Counted from the first letter of the stretch, positions 1-8,633 are shown. The stretch: DNA of 64,000 bases from Crocosphaera chwakensis CCY0110 (GCF_000169335.1 NZ_AAXW01000013.1:70960-134959); one strand, 5' to 3'. Notes: generated from the sequence alone by a model not told the origin. Program-made: numbers and translations.

Positions 1-225
1 AGAAGTAAAGGTATTTGCTATTTTTCTGCAATTGTCTGGCAAGATATTGTCGGTTACGATTGGTCAGAAGAAAAAAATAATCTATTAATTATTAAACATC
101 TTAATGGCGATAAAAAAGAAATATAATCAAAAATAAGGATACATCCAGAAGAAAAAGAAGAAATTAATAGTATTTTTTATGAGAAATCGCAACTATTACT
201 GACATCTTACACCAGTACAAGATAA
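1..225 (+). pseudogene. 3' end of an unidentified gene, interrupted by an in-frame stop
   Basis: Frame 1 is open from the window edge to a TAA at 124-126 and then continues in the same frame for another 32 codons to a TAA at 223-225. The part after the stop has a normal polar composition (it includes the stretch RIHPEEKEEINSIFYEK), so the first TAA probably interrupts an older, longer gene. The basic then acidic tail reminds me of DUF5673-like C-termini, but that is a weak recollection. The gene starts outside the window. Confidence 0.4.
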
Positions 226-644
226 CTTAATAGCTAAAAAGAAGACAGTCAATTCTCAAGCAGTTAGCCTTAAAATAAAATACTTTTGCCTCTTGCCTCT
301 TGCCTTTTGCCTATCCTCACTAGCTGATTTTATCGAAGGTGCAAGATATGAGTATTACCTAATAGTTAAATTAAGTGCAAAAAAGATTATAACTTTAGCC
401 GTCGATGCGATCGCAAATATCAAGGAAACGTTTCAACTTCAAGACGGAGTAATTTCTTATATTGTTTTGTTGGGTTTCGTTCCTCTACCCAACCTACAAG
501 ATCAGCGATCGTACTGGTAATTAATAGACAAACGAGATATTACGATTCAATCCGTTTTATTACGTTTTGCTGCTCACTCTTGGCAACAATAATAAAGCCT
601 CCTACTGTATCACGAAAAACTTTTGCAAGAGGCTTATTGAAATT
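226..644. other. Non-coding stretch with a dispersed repeat
   Basis: No convincing gene is visible. It holds a run of the direct repeat CTTGCCT/TTTGCCT, a copy of an intergenic repeat (303-354) and one HIP1 site. An open frame at 293-520 starts inside the repeat and resembles no known protein. Confidence 0.5.
303..354 (+). repeat. Dispersed intergenic repeat, copy A
   Basis: About 50 bp running from the TTGCCTTTTGCCT stretch to a conserved core reading TTTTATCGAAGGTGCAAGAT then ATGAG. An inverted, near-identical copy lies at 2998-3060, so the two flank the dapF-hfq-comFB segment as inverted repeats. Confidence 0.7.
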
Positions 645-857
645 TTACCTTTTAACTGACTTGGCAACTTTAGCCAACATTCGCAAAGCTTCATTTACCG
701 AAGCTGAATCTGGAAAAACCTCTGCAACATCGGGATCGAGAATAACCACATTACTAGACTGGGTATAAGCTTCATAATATTTGCCTCGAACAACTCCTGA
801 AAAATCATATTCAGGGCGCATTTCATCGGAGTTTGTTGATTCAATATTCTGATTCAT
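645..857 (-). CDS. Small acidic protein, partner (antitoxin) of a BrnT-type toxin
   Basis: A 70-residue protein containing the stretches DEMRPEYDFSGVVRGKYYEAY and, near the C-terminus, LDPDVAEVFPDSASVNEALR. This arrangement is typical of the small proteins encoded directly after BrnT-like toxin genes in cyanobacteria. Its ATG lies inside the last codons of the ancestral brnT frame (841-1116), so the two were translationally coupled. A GGAG-containing sequence lies just upstream of the ATG. It is shorter than some relatives in the middle, which may reflect an internal loss. The antitoxin role is inferred from position and family resemblance. Confidence 0.65.
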   Translation of the reverse strand: MNQNIESTNSDEMRPEYDFSGVVRGKYYEAYTQSSNVVILDPDVAEVFPDSASVNEALRMLAKVAKSVKR

Positions 858-1116
858 ACTTTTTTCTCTCCTTTGAGGTAGCTAAACGTGCGCTGATTAT
901 CCGAATTTAGTTATTTCTTTCAGTATGAGAAACCACCAATAACTTTCGAGTACGAGAAACTCCAATGGTCAAAAGACGACATTCTCCGACTGAGTGATCA
1001 GGATCAGAAATGGTAATGGCTAAAGGATCACCGAAAACAGTGACACCCTCTTCAAATGAGACATCGTGCTTTTGTAAGTTAGACCTTGCTTTGTCTGGAT
1101 TCCATTGGAATTGCAT
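841..1116 (-). pseudogene. brnT: BrnT-family ribonuclease toxin gene broken by one in-frame stop
   Basis: The N-terminal 69 residues (MQFQWNPDKARSNLQKHDVS at the start, SRTRKLLVVSHTER near the end) match the BrnT toxin fold, in which the DPDHS region and the HTER motif are conserved. A TAA at 907-909 stops translation, but the same frame continues with IRIISARLATSKERKKYE to a TGA at 841-843. That is the conserved BrnT C-terminus (IRIISAR, then ER..YE). Read through, the product would be about 91 residues, the normal family length. The gene therefore looks like a recent nonsense mutant of a type II toxin. A truncated 69-residue product is still possible. The downstream partner gene overlaps its end. 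Confidence 0.8.
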
Positions 1117-1147
1117 ACGTTAATTATAAGTCTTCTGGAGGAAAACC

Positions 1148-2008
1148 TTATTCCTTGCAATTAGTTGGGGTAGTTCGCATAACCCCTGTAAACACCGCTT
1201 CAGCAGGACCTGTCATATAGAGTCGGTTATCTTGTTCGGACCATTCAATGGTTAAACATCCCCCCGGTAACTCCACCGTACACAGGCGATCGCAATTTCC
1301 TGTCAAAACCCCTGCTACCACAGACGCACAAGCACCGGTTCCACAGGCCAACGTAATTCCTGCGCCTCGTTCCCATACCCGCATTTTCAGGTAATCAGAC
1401 CGAACCACCTCAATAAACTCCGTATTCGTCCGTTCTGGAAACACTGCATGATGTTCAAACATCGGGCCAATGGTTTCTAAAGGAATCGTCGCCACATTAT
1501 CCACAAAGGTAATACAGTGAGGATTACCCATACTGACACAAGTCACTGACCAAGACTGACCCCCTACTTCTAAAAATTGATTAACGACCTTTTCTTCTCC
1601 TTTGGTCAAGGTGGTAGGAATCTCTTTGGCCAATAAAAACGGGTTTCCCATATCTACCTTAACTTGTCCATCCTCTTCTAAACGAGGGATCATGATACCA
1701 GCTAGGGTTTGAATACGGTAGGATTTACCTACAGTTTCAATTCCTTCTAATTTAGCCAAGAAACGAGCCAAACACCGAATACCGTTACCACACATTTGCG
1801 GTTCTGAACCATCAGAATTAAAAATCCGCATAGTGTAATCAGTATTTTCGTCTCCAGGTAAGGCAAAAATCACCCCATCGGCCCCAATACCAAAATGACG
1901 ATCGCATAACTTAATCGCTTCTTTTGAGGATAACAAAGGGATAGCATTGTGGCGATTGTCCACTAAAATAAAATCATTACCTAGACCTTGATATTTAGTA
2001 AATTCCAT
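1148..2008 (-). CDS. dapF: Diaminopimelate epimerase
   Basis: DapF interconverts LL- and meso-2,6-diaminopimelate in lysine and peptidoglycan synthesis in the cytoplasm. Both catalytic cysteine motifs are present: MCGNGIRC near residue 71 and ACGTGACA near residue 226, with the N-terminal family signature KYQGLGNDF. I place the start at the ATG at 2008, because homologues begin close to KYQGLGNDF and the 12 extra upstream residues (to 2044) are atypical. That gives 286 residues, the usual size. It is transcribed divergently from hfq about 110 bp away, a pairing I recall from other cyanobacteria. Confidence 0.95.
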   Translation of the reverse strand: MEFTKYQGLGNDFILVDNRHNAIPLLSSKEAIKLCDRHFGIGADGVIFALPGDENTDYTMRIFNSDGSEPQMCGNGIRCLARFLAKLEGIETVGKSYRIQTLAGIMIPRLEEDGQVKVDMGNPFLLAKEIPTTLTKGEEKVVNQFLEVGGQSWSVTCVSMGNPHCITFVDNVATIPLETIGPMFEHHAVFPERTNTEFIEVVRSDYLKMRVWERGAGITLACGTGACASVVAGVLTGNCDRLCTVELPGGCLTIEWSEQDNRLYMTGPAEAVFTGVMRTTPTNCKE

Positions 2009-2115
2009 AATGACTTGAGGGAGGGTTATATAAACAATTATCAATTAACTTACAGAGAACAGCAAGCGATCGCCGATTATAATAATAATCGCTATCTATA
2101 TTATGTCTAAAACTC

Positions 2116-2328
2116 ATGAGCGAATTTGATACGGGGTTGCCCAGTGTTCGACAAATTCAAAAATATATTAAAGATAAACAAAAAGTTGTTATTCAACTTG
2201 CTACGGCAGAAACCATTACAGGGCAAGTTTTATGGCAAGATTCCCAATGTCTTTGTCTTAGTGATGAGTCTAATCAATCCCTATTAATTTGGCGACACGC
2301 TCTTATTTATATTAAACCCACTTCTTAG
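2116..2328 (+). CDS. hfq: Hfq, cyanobacterial type
   Basis: A 70-residue Sm-like protein. The N-terminus (SEFDTGLPSVRQIQKYIKDK) and the Sm2-like end (ALIYIKP) follow the divergent cyanobacterial Hfq rather than the enterobacterial protein; the usual YKHA/RNA-binding residues are not obvious. In Synechocystis the protein is required for type IV pilus motility through the pilus ATPase PilB1 rather than acting as a general sRNA chaperone. It has its own promoter region shared with divergent dapF. The next gene downstream is a ComFB protein, also linked to pili and competence. Confidence 0.9.
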   Translation: MSEFDTGLPSVRQIQKYIKDKQKVVIQLATAETITGQVLWQDSQCLCLSDESNQSLLIWRHALIYIKPTS

Positions 2329-2465
2329 CTAGATAAAATTACTTCTTATTGGTGTCAAAAATAAGATTAATTTTATAGTTTTGAAACTTTTAATTCAATT
2401 CTGGGTAATCTTAAGAATAACTCGTATTCAAAGATTGCTCCACCTGTCAGCAAAAAATAAATCCT

Positions 2466-2987
2466 ATGAGCATTCAAAAAATTGTCGAAAACGCATTACA
2501 AGATGGCTATTTGACACCCATAATGGAAGAAGAAGTCGGACGGATCTGTGAATCTGCTACAGACTTACCCATGGAAGAATATATGGCATTAGATCGCCTC
2601 ATGGGGGCTTTATTAACTGGAGAAGTTAAAGCCGTGGCAAGAAAACAGTTTATTAATGTTATGGAAGAATTAGTCTTGAATGAGGCTATTAATCAAGTCG
2701 CTGAACAAGAGTCTAAAGAATCTTGTCACCTTGATATTGGCGATATTGCTGCTTATGCTCTCAACCGTTTACCCCCCCTTTATGCTACCACCCACGAAGG
2801 AGCAGATTATCAAAGACGACGGGCAAAAGAAGAATTACAAACTTTGATCGCTCAACAAGTCAGAGAAGGAATACAACGCTATTTTGAACGTCCTAACATT
2901 CCCAACCGACGACCCATCGAACAACAACAACGCGGTGATATTCTTCAAAATATGACTGATATGCTTAAATCTTTGGCCCCTGATTAA
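2466..2987 (+). CDS. ComFB-domain protein (late competence development family)
   Basis: 173 residues. The stretch NVMEELVLNEAINQV (about residues 60-75) and DIAAYALNRLPPLYATTHEG (about 91-110) are the ComFB domain hallmarks. A helical N-terminal extension and a basic, Gln-rich C-terminus flank it. ComFB-domain proteins in cyanobacteria have been reported as cyclic-dinucleotide receptors that influence cell size, motility or natural competence. It follows hfq by 137 bp on the same strand, so a functional link through type IV pili is plausible but inferred. The precise ligand cannot be told from the sequence. Confidence 0.8.
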   Translation: MSIQKIVENALQDGYLTPIMEEEVGRICESATDLPMEEYMALDRLMGALLTGEVKAVARKQFINVMEELVLNEAINQVAEQESKESCHLDIGDIAAYALNRLPPLYATTHEGADYQRRRAKEELQTLIAQQVREGIQRYFERPNIPNRRPIEQQQRGDILQNMTDMLKSLAPD

Positions 2988-2997
2988 ATAAAGTTCA

Positions 2998-3060
2998 AAC
3001 TCATATCTTGTACCTTCGATAAAACTAGCTAATGAAAATAGGAGAATAAGCAAAAGGCAA
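2998..3060 (-). repeat. Dispersed intergenic repeat, copy B (inverted relative to copy A)
   Basis: The reverse complement of this stretch matches 303-354 through the core TTTTATCGAAGGTACAAGAT-ATGAG and the TTGCCTTTTGC part, with a few substitutions and a short length difference in between. It sits directly after the comFB stop codon. Confidence 0.7.
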
Positions 3061-3068
3061 CGGGGTGT

Positions 3069-3090
3069 AAAAAAGGGGCTATTTTGCCCC
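3069..3090 (-). terminator. Rho-independent terminator after the RAF1 gene
   Basis: On the minus strand a GGGGC-AAAATA-GCCCC hairpin is followed by six T residues, a few bases downstream of the stop codon at 3097. Confidence 0.8.
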
Positions 3091-3096
3091 GATCAA

Positions 3097-4176
3097 TTAA
3101 TCGTCCATTTGCCACGGTTCTAACAAATTATTTTCATCAAAAATCTTTTTAGGTCTTAAAATAATAATCACTTTACCTAATAAGGAAATAGCTGGTTGTT
3201 CAGCAAACCATTTAAAAGTTAATTCCTCTGCTTCCTCGATCAAAAAATAACTCTGATCGTCCCAGTTAGTTTGACTACGATCAATTAAGACTAATACTTG
3301 CTCTGGTTTTCCAGTTAAAGATTGAGGTAAGCGATCGCTTTGACATAAAATAGCCACTGGATCAACTGCCGTTAAGACAGCTTGCCAACTGGGTAAGGGA
3401 ACCACAGACTCGGTATGATTACAGGTAACATAATTAAAGGGGCTAACAATCTCTAGTTTTTTGACTCCCAACACCTCATTTTTGCTTAAGGGAAGGGTTC
3501 CAGCCAAGGGAACGATCCTCGATATCTCTTCTTGGTTTTGGACACGATAAAGAGGCATTAAAGGTGCGCTGCGTTCAGGAGTAACTGTGAAGTCACTGAG
3601 CAACCTTTCGATCGCTTCTCTAGCTGTGGTAGAAACGGCGTATTTTAACCCTTTAGCAATCAAACGAGTTCTTGCTTGAAGGTCTTTTTTTTGCTTTGCT
3701 TGCTTCCAAGCTTGATAAGCCATAGCATCCCCAGGATGAAGGGTAAACCCAGGGGGAAGTTGAGGCATTAGGGAGAACGTTTGAAAGGTTTTAGCGGTTT
3801 CTCTGGTTTCGATGTGATCTAAGGTTTTATCCTTAGCTAATTGTGCCACGATCGCCCGTTGATTTTGGTTTAAGATCCGCAGTTCATAGAGTACATCGCT
3901 TTTCGGCCCACGATAGTAACTTAACAAGTCTTCGGATACTTCAGTATTAACTAAACTCTCGTACACTTGGGCAGCAACGATAATTAAATTTTGCTGGCTG
4001 GCTTGAAACCCCGTTTTTTCAAAGAGGGTTTGACTGTTATAACCTGCTTTTTGTAGCTGTTGACAGGTTTTCCCCCAGTCGACCCAGGTTCCTTCTTTGT
4101 GGAGAAGCGATCGCATTAATTCTTGAGCTTGTTCTTCAGAAAGTTGTGGTGATGTCTCTTCGGGGTGATGGTTCAT
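3097..4176 (-). CDS. raf1: Rubisco accumulation factor 1 (RAF1)
   Basis: RAF1 is a dimeric assembly chaperone that holds RbcL dimers during formation of the Rubisco octamer core. The 359-residue length and the two-part layout fit: an alpha-helical N-terminal half (about 10-190) with YRGPKSDVLYELRILN and the signature LPPGFTLHPGDAMAYQAWK, a basic linker, and a beta-rich C-terminal dimerisation half (about 215-350) ending in an acidic tail. It is a single-gene unit with a strong terminator. The downstream RbcL-binding role is from the family, not from this sequence. Confidence 0.9.
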   Translation of the reverse strand: MNHHPEETSPQLSEEQAQELMRSLLHKEGTWVDWGKTCQQLQKAGYNSQTLFEKTGFQASQQNLIIVAAQVYESLVNTEVSEDLLSYYRGPKSDVLYELRILNQNQRAIVAQLAKDKTLDHIETRETAKTFQTFSLMPQLPPGFTLHPGDAMAYQAWKQAKQKKDLQARTRLIAKGLKYAVSTTAREAIERLLSDFTVTPERSAPLMPLYRVQNQEEISRIVPLAGTLPLSKNEVLGVKKLEIVSPFNYVTCNHTESVVPLPSWQAVLTAVDPVAILCQSDRLPQSLTGKPEQVLVLIDRSQTNWDDQSYFLIEEAEELTFKWFAEQPAISLLGKVIIILRPKKIFDENNLLEPWQMDD

Positions 4177-4410
4177 CGACTATGTTTGTAGGATAAAGCT
4201 TTTTTAGGCTTTGGGCTGTAGACGCACAGATTTTTTACCCATAAGCTATAAGTTGTATTATAAACCAAAAGGAGACAAGCCACGCATTTCTGTTGACTAA
4301 ATTTCAACGTAAATACTTATTCATCTAATTATCTTATTTAAGAAGATAAGTTTTCATGTATTCTATGTATATATAGTTTAGTAATCGGGCTAAATCTTAG
4401 GAAAAAATAA

Positions 4411-5613
4411 ATGAGAATTGCCTATTTAATTAATCAGTATCCAAAAATAAGTCATAGCTTTATACGTCGAGAAATACTGGCATTAGAAGCACTAGGACTT
4501 CCGATTACAAGGTTTTCTATTCGTTCTTGCCAAGACCCCTTAGTTGATGAGGCTGATCAAGAAGAATTAGCTCAAACAAATATCATTTTAGATGTAGGAT
4601 TTTTAGGCTTATTAATTAGTTTTATTAAGCTAGCCTTGAGTAGACCTAAACGTTGGTTAAATGCTTTTAAAATAACTTTTAAAATAGGTTTAAATTCCGA
4701 TAGAGGACTAATGCTAAACTTTGCTTATTTAGCAGAGGCTTGTGTATTATTAGATCGATTTTCTCATTTAGAGATTACTCATTTTCATGCTCATTTTGGG
4801 ACTAATTCTACAACAGTTTTATTACTCCATCATATTTTAGGAGGAGCAGCTTATAGCTTTACCGTTCACGGGCCAGAGGAGTTTGATAAAGTGAAAGCGA
4901 TCGCTTTACCTGAAAAAATAAAAAGAGCAGCTTTTGTTGTTGCCATTAGTTCTTATGGAAAAAGTCAACTTTATCGGTGGTGTGACTTTAAAGATTGGGA
5001 TAAAATAAAGATTATTCATTGTGGGGTTGACGAAGCTTTTTTTTCTCTTCCTTATCGACCCATTCCTGAAAAACCTTGTTTGGTTTCTGTCGGTCGTCTA
5101 AGTGAACAAAAAGGTCAATATTTATTAATAGAAGCTGTTAGTAAATTGGTAGTGCAAGGATATCAATTCAAGTTAATTTTAATAGGAGATGGAGAGTTAA
5201 AACAACCGATTGAAGAAGCGATACAACGCTGGAATTTGCAAGATGTAGTCGAAATTACAGGATGGGCAACTCAGACACAAGTAGCTGATTATATCTTACA
5301 ATCTCAGGCAATGGTGTTACCGAGTTTTGCTGAAGGTTTACCAGTCGTTATCATGGAGAGTTTAGCATTAGGTCGTCCTGTCATTAGCACTTATATTGCT
5401 GGAATTCCTGAATTAGTTATTCCTGGAGAATCAGGTTGGTTGGTTCCTGCTGGTTCCGTTGAAGCCTTAGTTAGTACCATGAAAACCGTTTTAGATACTC
5501 CAATTTCTGAATTAGAAAACATGGGTAAAATTGGAGGTAAAATGGTAAAAGAAAACCATAATATTGCCCAGGAAGCACAAAAACTGAAATTATTATTTCA
5601 GTCTATTCATTAA
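4411..5613 (+). CDS. GT4-family glycosyltransferase (WcaL/exopolysaccharide type)
   Basis: 400 residues with a GT-B layout. The N-terminal acceptor domain begins RIAYLINQYPKISHSFIRRE, the signature seen in colanic-acid WcaL-like enzymes. The C-terminal donor domain has SVGRLSEQKGQ (about 228) and the EGLPVVIMESLALGRPV motif (about 307-323) with the E-x7-E nucleotide-sugar contacts. It probably transfers a sugar from an NDP donor onto a lipid- or polysaccharide-linked acceptor at the inner face of the plasma membrane. It is followed 16 bp later by a GT2 gene in the same direction, so both likely form an operon. The sugar and acceptor are unknown. Confidence 0.85.
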   Translation: MRIAYLINQYPKISHSFIRREILALEALGLPITRFSIRSCQDPLVDEADQEELAQTNIILDVGFLGLLISFIKLALSRPKRWLNAFKITFKIGLNSDRGLMLNFAYLAEACVLLDRFSHLEITHFHAHFGTNSTTVLLLHHILGGAAYSFTVHGPEEFDKVKAIALPEKIKRAAFVVAISSYGKSQLYRWCDFKDWDKIKIIHCGVDEAFFSLPYRPIPEKPCLVSVGRLSEQKGQYLLIEAVSKLVVQGYQFKLILIGDGELKQPIEEAIQRWNLQDVVEITGWATQTQVADYILQSQAMVLPSFAEGLPVVIMESLALGRPVISTYIAGIPELVIPGESGWLVPAGSVEALVSTMKTVLDTPISELENMGKIGGKMVKENHNIAQEAQKLKLLFQSIH

Positions 5614-5629
5614 GTAAAAAACTAACTTC

Positions 5630-6814
5630 ATGACAATTATCATTGATTTCGGATTATTGAGCATTACTTGTCTTGTTTTTATTCCTTGTATAGTCCTATT
5701 TATAGAATGCTTAATGTCTTTATTTCCTTCAGTTAAAACATCAGAAATAACATTTGAAGATAATCCTGACTTTAAAATTTTAATTCCTGCTCATAACGAA
5801 GAAATTATCATTAAAACGACTTTAAACTCTTTATTACCTCAAGTAAAGTCACCTGAGCAAATTATTGTAGTTGCTGATAATTGTAGCGATCAAACTGCTG
5901 CGATCGCCCGACAATATAAAGTAACAGTTTTAGAACGTCAAGATGATGAAAACAGAGGAAAAGGTTATGCCCTTGATTATGGACTAAATTATCTCAAAAA
6001 TCAGTCCCCGAATATTATAGTCTTAATTGATGCTGATTGTTATATTACCCCTGACACCATTAAAAAATTGGTTCATAAATCTTCTATTACTCAAAAACCT
6101 GTACAAGCTTTATACTTATTAGAAAAACCAGAAAATCCCAGTCCCAAAGATTTAATTTCTGCTTTAGCTTTTTTAGTTAAAAACCAAGTGCGTTCAACAG
6201 GCTTGTCTCGACTGGGACTTCCCTGTTTATTAGCAGGAACAGGAATGGCATTTCCTTGGCAAGCTTTAGAAAAAATTTCGTTAGCTAGTGGTAATATCGT
6301 TGAAGATATGCAGTTAGGAGTTGATTTAGCTTTATGTGGATATTCTCCTATTTTTTGTCCAGATGCTCAAGTCACTGGCATTCTTCCACAACAAAGTTCA
6401 GCAGCAAAAACGCAAAGAACTCGCTGGGAACATGGTCATATTCAAACTATTTTAAACCAAGTTCCTCGACTCTTAAAAGGCTCAATTGTTCAAAGACGTT
6501 TTGATTTATTAGCTTTAGCATTAGAATTAAGTGTTCCACCCTTATCTCTGTTAGTTATGTTGTTAATAGGGGGAATTATGATTACTATTACAGCAGGTTT
6601 ATTTGGTGGTTCTTGGCTACCGAGTATAATTTTAGGGGTAGGGGGACTTTGTTTAATCTCAGGAATATTAATGGGTTGGGCTAAATTTGGACGTAAAGAA
6701 ATTCCTGGTTTTGCTTTATTAACTATTCCTTTTTACTTATTATGGAAAATACCTATTTATTTTGCTTTTTTAGTTCGTCCTGAGTCACAATGGGTTAGAA
6801 CAGACAGAGATTAA
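5630..6814 (+). CDS. GT2-family membrane glycosyltransferase
   Basis: 394 residues. A short N-terminal membrane helix precedes a GT-A domain with ILIPAHNEE, VVADNCSDQT (about 82) and the metal-binding LIDADCYI (about 133). GTGMAFPWQ and QRTRWEHGH (about 262) follow, the latter a Q/R-x-x-RW-like motif found in processive GT2 enzymes. At least two membrane helices fill the C-terminus. This is the architecture of exopolysaccharide or lipid glycosyltransferases. It is in an operon with the preceding GT4 gene, 16 bp apart. The product is unknown. Confidence 0.85.
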   Translation: MTIIIDFGLLSITCLVFIPCIVLFIECLMSLFPSVKTSEITFEDNPDFKILIPAHNEEIIIKTTLNSLLPQVKSPEQIIVVADNCSDQTAAIARQYKVTVLERQDDENRGKGYALDYGLNYLKNQSPNIIVLIDADCYITPDTIKKLVHKSSITQKPVQALYLLEKPENPSPKDLISALAFLVKNQVRSTGLSRLGLPCLLAGTGMAFPWQALEKISLASGNIVEDMQLGVDLALCGYSPIFCPDAQVTGILPQQSSAAKTQRTRWEHGHIQTILNQVPRLLKGSIVQRRFDLLALALELSVPPLSLLVMLLIGGIMITITAGLFGGSWLPSIILGVGGLCLISGILMGWAKFGRKEIPGFALLTIPFYLLWKIPIYFAFLVRPESQWVRTDRD

Positions 6815-6833
6815 ATGGTCAATAAAAAATAAG

Positions 6834-8036
6834 TTACAATTTAGAAGGGGGAACAACACCAATTTTGGTTAAGCTTTGATCGATATTTTGTATTAGTTCA
6901 AAATCTTTATTTCCTAAGTTATACTGAGGATGACGTAAACAATCAAAAGCTTGTCTAAATTGTTCAGGGTGGGCTAAAATTGGTACATGAAAATGAGCAG
7001 AAATAATCCGCTCAAATCTCCATTTTGAAACTCCATCCACCCAGCTTAAAACGTCTAATGGGTTACGGTTCAAAATAACTCCTTGTAAAATAGGTGCGAC
7101 GAACAAAGGATGGCGATGAAGTTTTTCAAAGGATAATTTCCAGCTATCATCCCATTCAAAGGGAAAGAGTCCGAAATAAGCTTTTTTAGACCGCTCAGGG
7201 GACTTTAAAGACTCTTTCAAAACTTGACCCCAGTTAACTGTTCTTAAAGCATTAGGACGAAAATAGAGTGCAAATAAAACAATTCTTTGCCATCCTTTAA
7301 TGCGGTTTTGTAGTGTATCTTCTATGGTTTCTAAAGCATTATCCCTAGCATGAAATAATAAAGGATAAGGATCGAGTTGCACAATGTCGGGGGGAGTTGC
7401 AGGAATAGAAATAATAGAATCCGTTAATAACAAAGTGTGCGATCGCTTATGATAAAAAGCCACTTCTTCAAATATCCCTAAACCCAAATCCAACGGACCT
7501 AAAATAGCATAATCAAATTCATCAGCAAAGGGAGTTTTATGACTTTCTAAGGGTAATTTTTGGGTTCGCTTTTGAGGTAACCCCAACCAACTCAAAGGAA
7601 GATTAAGGGGAAAACTCCATTGATCAGGAGATACAAAAACTTGTGCTTTTGGGAAACATCTCGCAAATGGACCGACAAATACTTTATGTTCAATGCCAGA
7701 AACTGTGGGTAATATGATATATTTAACCTCTCCATGAGTCACCACTAACTCATTAACCAGACGGATACATTCACGGGTGGGTGCAACCGGCGCATAAACC
7801 AAAAGTCCACCCTTAGCAAGTTTCACCACCGTCATACGAATGGGAACAACTACATAAAATATTCCTTGACATTGCTCAAAGGTCCAAATGGTATCTTTGA
7901 CGACTTCTTTAAGAAGAGTGCGACGTTGACTATAGGGGTAAAGAGGAACCACCGGCCAAAATGGCCAAGATATATCTTGAGAACTAATATGAATTGGTGT
8001 TTCTTCTTCGTTTCTGATCCTGTTACTCCCACTCAC
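6834..8036 (-). CDS. DUF4336-domain protein
   Basis: 400 residues. The DUF4336 region, with a predicted metallo-beta-lactamase-like fold, spans most of it; recognisable parts are MTVVKLAKGGLLVYAPVAPT, HGEVKYIILPTVSGIEHKVF, AQVFVSPDQWSFPLNLPL and LLLTDSIISIP. Classical HxHxDH zinc ligands are not evident, so catalytic activity is uncertain. The family is common in cyanobacteria and algae with no firm function that I know of. It is convergent with the GT2 gene, whose end is only 20 bp away. Confidence 0.8.
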   Translation of the reverse strand: MSGSNRIRNEEETPIHISSQDISWPFWPVVPLYPYSQRRTLLKEVVKDTIWTFEQCQGIFYVVVPIRMTVVKLAKGGLLVYAPVAPTRECIRLVNELVVTHGEVKYIILPTVSGIEHKVFVGPFARCFPKAQVFVSPDQWSFPLNLPLSWLGLPQKRTQKLPLESHKTPFADEFDYAILGPLDLGLGIFEEVAFYHKRSHTLLLTDSIISIPATPPDIVQLDPYPLLFHARDNALETIEDTLQNRIKGWQRIVLFALYFRPNALRTVNWGQVLKESLKSPERSKKAYFGLFPFEWDDSWKLSFEKLHRHPLFVAPILQGVILNRNPLDVLSWVDGVSKWRFERIISAHFHVPILAHPEQFRQAFDCLRHPQYNLGNKDFELIQNIDQSLTKIGVVPPSKL

Positions 8037-8246
8037 TCTATTAATCTCCTCTTGTCGTCCCCAAAATTTTTACCTTAACAATTATATAATCTTGAGTCAC
8101 ACAACAAGAATTAAAAGCTATAAATAGAGACTTTGTCGAGTGGAGAGAATATCCTCATGCTTTTTTAGCCAAAGAGTAGATGGGAAGAAGTAGCATAGAA
8201 AACGTAATTATCAAGACTTCTTACCCAAGAATTAAACGATAAACCC

Positions 8247-8633
8247 TCAAAATTCTGCTACTTGTTTTGATTTTTCAGGAAAATTGGTTGTCTCAGGCTT
8301 TGGTTTTTCTTCTGATTGCTTTTCGCACTTAACTTTCGCTATTTTTAACTTCAAAAAGCTAGTAACCCCTGCCATACCTAAAATACATAATATTCCTAAA
8401 GGTTCTGGAATGGGAATAGATGTTAATGAATTGTTAACAGTGAGGAGTTTATCAGAAGAAACCGATGAGGTATTCTTTGTATCTATTTTAGTTAGGATAG
8501 TTTTGAGTTGGGGATTTTTTACATTTTCTAGCTGATTTATGCCATTATTTTTACTGAATGCCGATTGATTACAAAATGCTAAAGATAGAAAGGTAACAAC
8601 AGCGATAATCTCTAATTTATTTACTATTTTCAT
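8247..8633 (-). CDS. Small PEP-CTERM-like surface protein
   Basis: 128 residues with an N-terminal signal peptide (hydrophobic stretch at about 8-22 ending near Ala-Phe-Ser). A C-terminal sorting-like segment follows: PIPEPLGILCILGMAG, a hydrophobic helix, then basic residues (KLKIAKVK). This resembles PEP-CTERM tripartite signals handled by exosortase. A Lys/Glu-rich tail of about 25 residues continues beyond the basic cluster, which is unusual for PEP-CTERM proteins. The middle is Ser/Thr/Asn-rich and has no recognised domain. Confidence 0.6.
   Translation of the reverse strand: MKIVNKLEIIAVVTFLSLAFCNQSAFSKNNGINQLENVKNPQLKTILTKIDTKNTSSVSSDKLLTVNNSLTSIPIPEPLGILCILGMAGVTSFLKLKIAKVKCEKQSEEKPKPETTNFPEKSKQVAEF

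Noticed and set aside
293..520. 75-residue open frame
   Set aside because: Starts inside the dispersed repeat, low-complexity start and no family resemblance.
580..768. 62-residue plus-strand frame
   Set aside because: Opposite-strand shadow of the antitoxin gene at 645-857.
2835..3053. 72-residue minus-strand frame
   Set aside because: Overlaps the ComFB gene end and repeat copy B; its N-terminus is the translated repeat.
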